From JBBRUG01 sp038247995 (lineage in GTDB: Bacteria; Chloroflexota; Chloroflexia; Chloroflexales; Chloroflexaceae): a DNA stretch of 9,187 bases. The notes beneath the pieces were generated by a model that was not told the DNA's origin, did not search any database, and saw only the letters and a list, made by a program, of their open reading frames with translations. The first letter of the stretch is position 1. Each line of letters opens with the position of its first letter. The stretch spans positions 1 through 9,187 of the forward strand of contig JBBRUG010000251.1 in NCBI GenBank assembly GCA_038247995.1. The letters are read 5' to 3'. Positions 1-6,011 of this stretch are shown here, one piece after another. A program made the translations under genes and the position numbers.

Positions 1-20
1 CTGGCACACCGCTTTGCACT

Positions 21-62
21 GCCTGCCGCCTGCCTGTCGCCTGCCTACCGCCTTCCGTCTAC
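21..62. repeat. Degenerate C-rich heptamer-like repeat
   Basis: This stretch contains three copies of GCCTGCC (21-27, 28-34, 39-45) followed by GCCTACC and GCCTTCC variants at 43-56. It leads without a break into the regular heptamer array that starts at 64. I see no gene and no clear promoter in it. A related stretch occurs at 5984-6010. Confidence 0.6.
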
Positions 63-63
63 C

Positions 64-350
64 GCCGACTGCCGACTGACGACTGACGACTGCCGACTGC
101 CGACTGCCGACTGACAACTGCCGACTGCCGACTGACCCCTGCCGACTGCCGACTGCCGACTGACAACTGCCGACTGCCGACTGACGACTGCCGACTGCCG
201 ACTGACCCCTGCCGACTGACAACTGACGACTGACGACTGACGACTGACGACTGACCCCTGCCGACTGCCGACTGACGACTGCCGACTGACAACTGACCCC
301 TGCCGACTGCCGACTGACGACTGACGAATCCTGAGTCCTGAGTCCTGGCT
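64..350. repeat. Heptanucleotide tandem repeat array (about 41 units)
   Basis: From 64 to 322 the sequence divides exactly into 37 seven-base units of only four kinds: A = GCCGACT, B = GACGACT, C = GACAACT, D = GACCCCT. The order is AABBAAACAA DAAACAABAA DACBBBBDAA BACDAAB. Four decayed units follow in the same seven-base phase: GACGAAT, CCTGAGT, CCTGAGT and CCTGGCT (323-350). Blocks larger than one unit are also repeated: units 5-11 (92-140) and 12-18 (141-189) differ only in the last unit, and DAAB occurs at units 28-31 and 34-37. Heptanucleotide tandem repeats of this general type are well known in cyanobacteria as STRR elements; kinship with those is not claimed. The array is open in some reading frames because seven is not a multiple of three, but the encoded 21-base cycle is low-complexity and not a believable protein. 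Confidence 0.95.
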
Positions 351-352
351 CC

Positions 353-358
353 GGAGGT
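353..358 (+). promoter_or_regulatory. Shine-Dalgarno site of the metallopeptidase gene
   Basis: GGAGGT lies four bases before the ATG at 363. It fixes that ATG as the start and sits only two bases after the last decayed heptamer unit, so the leader of this gene is repeat sequence. No -35/-10 pair is recognisable between the array and the start. Confidence 0.85.
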
Positions 359-362
359 AACT

Positions 363-3300
363 ATGTTCCCTGCAACACTGCTCACTCGCCGCAATGCGCT
401 GCTGAGCCTACCGGCACTGATCGGCCTCATACTGCTCGGGATGATCGCGCGCCCCGCCGGCGCCGTACGTACGCCATTTGAATTCGACGATGTCCCGATC
501 ACCTTCCCTAATCTTGCCACCTCACTCGCCTGGTACGATCTTAACCCAGACGATGACCCCGATCTGGATGTGCCGGAATTGCTTGCGATCGGCAAGCGTG
601 ATGACCTGGTGACAATCATCCCCAGCGATGGTCTGTCGGTCAATTTCCCGAATCTCCTCAGCGGCAACGCGATCGACCTGAGTGACAGCTTCGGCGCACG
701 GCAGGTAGCCTGGGCCGCCGAAGGCGACAGCTTCGGCGCGGGCAGCCTGCTGCTTGGCGTAGCCCGCGAGAATGCACCCGACCTAGTGTTCCGGATCGAC
801 TTCGCGCCCGATATCTTCGCTTTCAGCGCGACTGAGATCTGGCGCAGCCCGCTTGGTGTGCCGGCAACTTCCACCAGCCTGGCCTGGGCTGATCTGAACA
901 ACGACGGGCGTCAGGATCTGATCATCGGCGCCGAGCAGGGCGGGGTGCGCGTGTACACCGCCGCCGGCGACCTGCCGGCTGGGCGCACGTATACGCTCAG
1001 CCAGACGATCGCACCCGCAACCCGCGTGCAGAGCCTGAGCCTCACCAGCAGCAGCGGTGCAACCGCCCCCGATCTGCTCGCCGTTGGCGTGGCCGACACC
1101 GGCGGCGACGAGCGCAGCGCCGTGTATCAACTCAATGCTGCCGGCATCATCGAACCGCCGATCTGGCAAGATTCGGTGGCCGGCCCAACGGTTGCCGTCG
1201 CCTGGGGCAATGCGAACACGGACGGCCGGCCCGATCTCTTTGTCGCCAATGACGGCGATACCGATCGCGTCTATCTGGCCAACAACCCCGGCGCACCCTA
1301 CGCCCTCGCCACCACGCCGGCTTGGGTTGCGCCGGTCAAACAACGCACGCTGGCGATTGCCGTCGGCGATGTCGATGGCGACGGCCTCGACGACCTGTTC
1401 AGCCTGCACTATCAGGAGGATGCCGCCGGCACGCCGACGCTGGCCGGCGCGCTCTTCCGCAGCACCGTCGAGAACAACGTCTTCCGCCTGACCCAACAGG
1501 ACTGGAGCGTGGTACCGAGCGCTGCGGAGGCCGATCAGACCTTGGGGGCGGCGCTCCTCGCCGATTATTCGCGTGATGGATCGCTCGACCTGCTAGTTTC
1601 AACCCGTGTAAGCACCCCCCCAGGCTTTGGAGTGGCTTTTTATCGGAATTTGCAAGTCACTGCCTTTGTGATCCAGGTGCTGAATCTGGCCGAGGGGCAA
1701 CCCGGGGCCTTTATCTTTCGCCGCCGCGCGAACCAGATCAGCTATGAACCTTACCGCGATCCCCGCACGGGCCGGTTGCTCACCACCGACAACGAGGGGT
1801 TCTTGGATCTGCTGCGCGACGATCTCCGCGCCGGCGATAGCCTGCTGGCCATGGCCCCGGTGTTAAGCGGCAGCGCTACAACCATTCGTGCAACGGCAAC
1901 GGCCGACCTGCCGCTGCCCATCCGCGATAATCAGATCGTCACCGCTACCTTGCAGATCGCCGATGTGGGCCGGATCCAGGATCTGCGCGTCGAGCAATTA
2001 GGCATCGACCATACCTTCCTCGGTGATCTGGTTGTGACCCTGATCAGCCCGGCAGGCACGCGCGCCGTACTGCTGGATCAGGCATGCGGACGGAACAACA
2101 ACACGACCTCGATCGACATCACCGTGAGTGACGAGCAGATCGTGCGTACCTGTCCGATCAGCAGCGGATCCATCGTTGCGCCTGCCGATCCGTTCACCCG
2201 CTTTGTCGGCGAAGAGTTGCGCGGCGACTGGCAATTGGAGATCGCCGATCTAGCACCCCTTGATTCAGGCACGCTCCGCGGATGGCAACTGGTTGCCCGG
2301 ATCGCCGACTCGTCACTCTACTACACCAATGCCGCCGTGAAGAACGACGGCAGCGTCACGGTTGACGATATCGTGGGCAACGTCCTGGAGCCGCAACAAG
2401 TGCGCGTCTCGGATCAAAATCCGCTGCTGCTCTTCAATCTCGATGTCGCCCTGGAATGGGATGCGCGCAACGACGAAGCCTTTCTCCAACAACTGCGTTT
2501 CGACCTGACCCGCGCGGCTGAACTACTGTACGACCTGACCGACGGCCAGGCAACCGTGCTCCAGTACACGATTTTCCACGACCGCGAGCGCTGGAACTCA
2601 GCCGATCTGCGCATCTATGCCAGCAACCGGCTGCGCCCGAATGCCGATCAGGGTGGCGTGAGCGCCGGTCTGCGCAACGAACCTGAGAACACCGATGTCG
2701 TGTATGCTCCCGGCCAGATCCGCATGGGATCGCTCTGGAACCGCAACGGCGCGGCGGCGGGCACCCTCGGCGAGGATTGGCCGCGCGCGCTGGCCCACGA
2801 ATTGGGCCATTACCTGTTCTACCTCGACGAGAACTATCTCGGCTTCGATGCGCAAGGGAATGTGATTGGCGTTCCAATCCCCGGCGAACTCGCCACGCCC
2901 TGCCGCGGCGCCATGTTCGACCCCTACCGCAGCGATGAGAGCGAATTCCATCCCGATTCCGACTGGCTCACCCGCTGTGCACGCACCTTTTCAGGCTTCT
3001 ACACCGGCCGTTCCGATTGGGCAACAATCAGAACCTTCTACCCGGCCCTGAAAGCGCCCACAGCCTATGACGCCAATCCCGGCCCGGAAGTGCAACCCTT
3101 CAGCTTGCCGCTGATCAACGAGCAGAACCCTGCCGCCCCGCCCACAACGCTGGCGCAGAACTTCTTCACGACGGTCGGCAGAGTCGGCGAGCGCTTACTG
3201 CCCACCGCCGGCTCGCGCGCGATCCTGTTCCAGAGCAACCGCGCCATCGATCTGGGCAGCCCGTTACTGGATCAGGTAACGGCGCGCGGCATCCGCGCCG

Positions 3301-4997
3301 ACGATGAGCTGTGCGTCTATGATCGCGTGCGGGGGCAGGTCGGTTGTAGCACGGCCGGGCCAACAGCCAGCCGTCTACCGGTGCTCAGCGTGCCAACCTG
3401 GCGCCCCGACATTCGGATCATCCCGCTGAGCGCAACCAAGATCCGCATCGAGATGCGAATCGATGCTGCCGACCTGGCTAATCGCCGCATTGATGCGCGC
3501 TTCTACCCAACTGATCAGGATGCCTTTTTTACGACGCAACTCGTGAATACCGGCGCCTTTTACACCGGCGAAATCGAGGTCACCGGGCGGATGATGCCAA
3601 TCCAGCAGGGTTTGCTGCGCGTGATCGTCGATGAGCCGAATCGCACCCCAACCGGCGCACCGCTGCCGCGGCGCGAGGCGATCACCGACTATATTCAGCA
3701 TGGCCTCGCCCGGATCGGCCCGCCCACGGCGCCTGCGCCGGCAACGCAAACCGCCGATCTGGATGATCCGATTACCCAAGCGCGCCAGTGCGGTCGGGAC
3801 GACTTCCCGCCCTGCCCGACGCCACGTCCGCGGCGCACCCCAACCTCCCGCGAAGCACCGGCCTCCAACGACGGCCAGGCCACGCTCTACGGCGCCACCG
3901 AAGCCCTTGACCCGGGCGACTTCTTTACCTTCCAGGCCGCCAGCGAACTGCGCCGGCCGCTGCCACCCTGGAGCGAGCCGGTCGGTACGGGTTACTGGCT
4001 CGACGGCAGCCCAATCGGGATCGGCGAGCGGTTGCGCAACACCTCGTACAACGCCGCCTACCTGGAGCGCGAACTGCCACCCGGCACGCAGGGCGGCCTG
4101 GCGATCTTCTTCTGGGATCTGGCTCGCCAGGAATGGGAACGCCTGCCACTCACCCGCGTCGATGCGTCGCGCAACGAAGTTACCGCCCGTACGCGCGGCC
4201 TCGGCCTCTATGCCCTGCTGACCACGCTTGCGCCCCAACAGGGCTGGAACCTGCTTAGCTACCCCTGGCGCAGTGAAGACCAGAGCGTTACCGAAGCCTT
4301 CGCCCGCCTGAACGCCAACGCAACCCACTACACCACCGTCTATGGCTACGACGACCCAACCGGGCGCTGGAGCATCTACGACAATCGTCTCGGCGCGTGG
4401 GCCGGGCTGGTAAACAGCCTCGACCGGCTGAACTATGGGCGCGGCTATTGGGTAAATGTGACTGCGGCGGGCGCGGTGAGCAGCCAGTTCGCCCCGCCGA
4501 TCGGCACTCCCGCCGCCGTCCTTACTGATCCAATCCCATCGCCGGTGATCCAGCTCACCGCCACACCGACGGCTACGCCAACCGCTACGCCACGCCCGGC
4601 AAGCAGCAGCATTCCAAGCCCACCGGCAACCTACTACGGCGAACTACTGCCCGGCGCGGGCATCGAGCCGAGGGCAGGGCTGCGCGTAGAAGCACTGATC
4701 GGCGGGAAGGTCTGTGGTGTTGGGGCAACGCAGGTATACAACGAGCGTGTCGCCTTCGTCGTCCAGGTCGAGGCCGATCGCGCTGCCTTCAATGGCTGCG
4801 GCGGCGAAAGCCGGGTGATTAGCTGGCGCGTCGATGGCACCGTACTGCCGAATGTAACCGTCTGGGACAACACACGCCCCTTCTTGCTCACCCTGAATGG
4901 CGACACGCGGCTCTGGTTCCCACTGATTGGGCTGCGGGTTCCCGCCCCGTCGCCTTGTGTCGTGCTGTGTGGGGAAGCACTGAGTGGGGGTGAATGA
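363..4997 (+). CDS. Large secreted FG-GAP / P-domain metallopeptidase-like protein
   Basis: The 1544-residue product has a signal peptide (basic RR at 9-10, hydrophobic core about 11-28, ARPAGA near 34). Residues 55-415 form seven propeller-like repeats beginning near 55, 115, 173, 224, 279, 331 and 395. Five keep a calcium-type D-x-N/D-x-DG-x-x-D loop (for example DLNNDGRQDL, DVDGDGLDDL); the second and fourth are degenerate. Residues about 510-647 match a proprotein-convertase P-domain (DHTFLGDLVVTLISPAGT, then GDWQLEIAD and LRGWQL). Residues about 685-895 form a metallopeptidase-like region with HELGH at 812-816, D822-E823 and a possible Met-turn in GAMFDPY (849-855). After a Pro/Arg-rich spacer come a beta-rich module (1170-1288), a GWNLLSYPW module (1294-1375), a TP-rich linker (1386-1420) and a terminal module with cysteines 1451 and 1479. 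It is probably exported and cell-surface or extracellular; substrate unknown. The HExxH-x5-DE arrangement resembles CLCA-like or M64-like enzymes but is one residue shorter between His and Asp, so family assignment is tentative. Confidence 0.9.
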   Translation: MFPATLLTRRNALLSLPALIGLILLGMIARPAGAVRTPFEFDDVPITFPNLATSLAWYDLNPDDDPDLDVPELLAIGKRDDLVTIIPSDGLSVNFPNLLSGNAIDLSDSFGARQVAWAAEGDSFGAGSLLLGVARENAPDLVFRIDFAPDIFAFSATEIWRSPLGVPATSTSLAWADLNNDGRQDLIIGAEQGGVRVYTAAGDLPAGRTYTLSQTIAPATRVQSLSLTSSSGATAPDLLAVGVADTGGDERSAVYQLNAAGIIEPPIWQDSVAGPTVAVAWGNANTDGRPDLFVANDGDTDRVYLANNPGAPYALATTPAWVAPVKQRTLAIAVGDVDGDGLDDLFSLHYQEDAAGTPTLAGALFRSTVENNVFRLTQQDWSVVPSAAEADQTLGAALLADYSRDGSLDLLVSTRVSTPPGFGVAFYRNLQVTAFVIQVLNLAEGQPGAFIFRRRANQISYEPYRDPRTGRLLTTDNEGFLDLLRDDLRAGDSLLAMAPVLSGSATTIRATATADLPLPIRDNQIVTATLQIADVGRIQDLRVEQLGIDHTFLGDLVVTLISPAGTRAVLLDQACGRNNNTTSIDITVSDEQIVRTCPISSGSIVAPADPFTRFVGEELRGDWQLEIADLAPLDSGTLRGWQLVARIADSSLYYTNAAVKNDGSVTVDDIVGNVLEPQQVRVSDQNPLLLFNLDVALEWDARNDEAFLQQLRFDLTRAAELLYDLTDGQATVLQYTIFHDRERWNSADLRIYASNRLRPNADQGGVSAGLRNEPENTDVVYAPGQIRMGSLWNRNGAAAGTLGEDWPRALAHELGHYLFYLDENYLGFDAQGNVIGVPIPGELATPCRGAMFDPYRSDESEFHPDSDWLTRCARTFSGFYTGRSDWATIRTFYPALKAPTAYDANPGPEVQPFSLPLINEQNPAAPPTTLAQNFFTTVGRVGERLLPTAGSRAILFQSNRAIDLGSPLLDQVTARGIRADDELCVYDRVRGQVGCSTAGPTASRLPVLSVPTWRPDIRIIPLSATKIRIEMRIDAADLANRRIDARFYPTDQDAFFTTQLVNTGAFYTGEIEVTGRMMPIQQGLLRVIVDEPNRTPTGAPLPRREAITDYIQHGLARIGPPTAPAPATQTADLDDPITQARQCGRDDFPPCPTPRPRRTPTSREAPASNDGQATLYGATEALDPGDFFTFQAASELRRPLPPWSEPVGTGYWLDGSPIGIGERLRNTSYNAAYLERELPPGTQGGLAIFFWDLARQEWERLPLTRVDASRNEVTARTRGLGLYALLTTLAPQQGWNLLSYPWRSEDQSVTEAFARLNANATHYTTVYGYDDPTGRWSIYDNRLGAWAGLVNSLDRLNYGRGYWVNVTAAGAVSSQFAPPIGTPAAVLTDPIPSPVIQLTATPTATPTATPRPASSSIPSPPATYYGELLPGAGIEPRAGLRVEALIGGKVCGVGATQVYNERVAFVVQVEADRAAFNGCGGESRVISWRVDGTVLPNVTVWDNTRPFLLTLNGDTRLWFPLIGLRVPAPSPCVVLCGEALSGGE

Positions 4998-5050
4998 GTG
5001 ACGCTACGGCAGCGCCGGCGCGTCGTCCAGGGTACGGCTTAGTGGCATCA

Positions 5051-5094
5051 CCACTGCAGTGGCTCAGTGATCCCAATGCAGTGGCTCAGTGATC
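5051..5094. repeat. Two tandem 22-bp repeats upstream of puhE promoter
   Basis: Units 5051-5072 and 5073-5094 are identical except at their fourth base (CCACTG versus CCAATG). Each contains CAGTG twice, eight bases apart, giving four CAGTG sites at 5057, 5065, 5079 and 5087. The first unit begins with the perfect palindrome CCACTGCAGTGG (5051-5062); the second has the same palindrome with one mismatch. The 22-bp period is close to two helical turns, and the repeat ends three bases before the -35 hexamer. The position suggests a binding site for an activator of puhE; this is inference. Confidence 0.85.
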
Positions 5095-5097
5095 CTG

Positions 5098-5126
5098 TTG
5101 ACACACTCCCGGCGTCGTGTTACGAT
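5098..5126 (+). promoter_or_regulatory. Sigma-70-type promoter of puhE
   Basis: TTGACA at 5098-5103 is a perfect -35 hexamer. After exactly 17 bases comes TACGAT at 5121-5126, matching four of six -10 positions, including the key A2 and T6. Transcription would begin near 5133, leaving a leader of about 28 bases before puhE. The tandem 22-bp repeats lie immediately upstream. Confidence 0.75.
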
Positions 5127-5143
5127 TCATGCAACCAATAGCT

Positions 5144-5161
5144 ATGAAATGTAACAACTGA
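5144..5161 (+). other. Possible mini-ORF overlapping the puhE start
   Basis: ATG AAA TGT AAC AAC TGA encodes MKCNN. Its stop TGA (5159-5161) overlaps the puhE ATG (5161-5163) as TGATG. The same frame extends upstream to an ATG at 5129 (MQPIAMKCNN), but that lies before the predicted transcription start. PuhE itself has no recognisable Shine-Dalgarno, so translational coupling from this mini-ORF is possible. The mini-ORF also lacks a good ribosome site, and so short an overlap can occur by chance. Confidence 0.3.
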
Positions 5162-5940
5162 TGCTGCTCAGTCTACCCGCATGGTTACAAGTCTACGTCT
5201 TTCCGCCCTTGTTCACCCTGGGCTTCTGGGTGCCGCTCACCGTTGGGGTGATGGGGCTGAACCGGCTCGGCTTACGGGCGGCGCGGATCGGGTTGGTGGC
5301 AGCGTTGCCGCTGCTGGCCCTGGCCCACCATTTGCTCTGGAACACCCGCCACGATCTGAGTATTACCGGAGCGTATGGCGCTTTTGTGGCCGGGTTGCTG
5401 ATCTGGGCCTGGCACGAACTAGCCTTCTACAGCGGCGTGCTCAGCGGGCCGTGGCGCGCCGCCTGCCCGCCGCATGCGCGCGGTTTTGTGCGCTTTCAGT
5501 ATGCCCTCGGCACGCATCTCTACCACGAGATCGCCTGCCTGGTGGAACTAATTTTCTTCATCGTGCTGCTCCACGACGCCACAAATCTGCTCGGCCCACT
5601 CGCCTTCGGCCTGAGTTGGGCGTTGCAACACAGTGCGAAGCTGAATGTGCTGCTCGGCGTCCGTTCACTTGATCCAAGCCTCTTCCCTGAACATATGCGC
5701 TACCTCGGCAGCTACTGGCGTCGCCGCGCCGGGAATGCCTTCTTCCTGCCTTCCGTCTCGGTGTATACCATGCTCGCGATTATGCTCTGGTTGGCTGTCG
5801 GTGTGCATGCCGGCGAACCGGCCGGGGTACGCCTGGCGCTGATCGCTACCCTGATCAGCCTGGGCGCCATCGAGCACTTCATGCTCATCCTCCCACCCTT
5901 ACGCATGCCTACACCCGCCACCGGACAAGTGGCGGAATAA
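5161..5940 (+). CDS. puhE: PuhE-like photosynthetic complex assembly protein (DUF3623)
   Basis: The 259-residue product is a polytopic inner-membrane protein with about six or seven hydrophobic segments (near 10-32, 41-60, 67-84, 120-140, 143-158, 195-215, 222-245). It carries the conserved signature segments I associate with the PuhE/DUF3623 family: WHELAFYSGVLSGP (84-97) followed by CPP (102-104), HLYHE (119-123), SAKLNVLLGVR (158-168), FPEHMRYLGSYWRRR (175-189) and EHF (238-240). In phototrophic Proteobacteria puhE belongs to the puh cluster and supports assembly of the reaction centre and light-harvesting complex; its biochemical role is not firmly established. The length is close to the family norm. 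Here it stands alone with its own strong promoter and tandem upstream repeats, is preceded by the metallopeptidase gene on the same strand, and converges on the carboxylase-like gene. The ATG at 5161 has no clear ribosome site but is the only start preserving the first membrane segment. Confidence 0.87.
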   Translation: MLLSLPAWLQVYVFPPLFTLGFWVPLTVGVMGLNRLGLRAARIGLVAALPLLALAHHLLWNTRHDLSITGAYGAFVAGLLIWAWHELAFYSGVLSGPWRAACPPHARGFVRFQYALGTHLYHEIACLVELIFFIVLLHDATNLLGPLAFGLSWALQHSAKLNVLLGVRSLDPSLFPEHMRYLGSYWRRRAGNAFFLPSVSVYTMLAIMLWLAVGVHAGEPAGVRLALIATLISLGAIEHFMLILPPLRMPTPATGQVAE

Positions 5941-5983
5941 ACGCAAGGCCGCAGCACGCAAATCGGGGCGCCCCTGCCGCTGG

Positions 5984-6010
5984 CCCCCTGCCGCCTGCTT
6001 CCTGCCTACC
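5984..6010. repeat. Short copy of the C-rich heptamer-like repeat
   Basis: CCTGCCGCCTGC (5987-5998) and CCTGCCTACC (6001-6010) both occur, in the same order, at 22-33 and 40-49. The copy here is four bases shorter between the two blocks. It fills the gap between the convergent puhE and carboxylase-like genes and ends just before the latter's stop codon. The rest of this gap holds the palindrome GGGGCGCCCC (5965-5974), whose loop is too short and which lacks a T-run, so I do not call a terminator. Confidence 0.5.
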
Positions 6011-6011
6011 C

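Noticed and set aside
64..322. CRISPR array
   Set aside because: The units are seven bases long, directly joined and without unique spacers; no cas gene is present.
59..901. A 280-residue minus-strand ORF with SRQSAVGSRQ-like repeats
   Set aside because: Its C-terminal part is only the translation of the heptamer array (7 bp gives a 21-bp cycle), and the rest is antisense to the metallopeptidase gene, which has a signal peptide, ribosome site and recognisable domains.
3375..4328. A 317-residue minus-strand ORF
   Set aside because: It is antisense to the metallopeptidase gene, of GC-rich shadow composition, with no recognisable domain or ribosome site.
5965..5974. GGGGCGCCCC palindrome as terminator between convergent genes
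   Set aside because: The loop would be too short and there is no T-run on either side.
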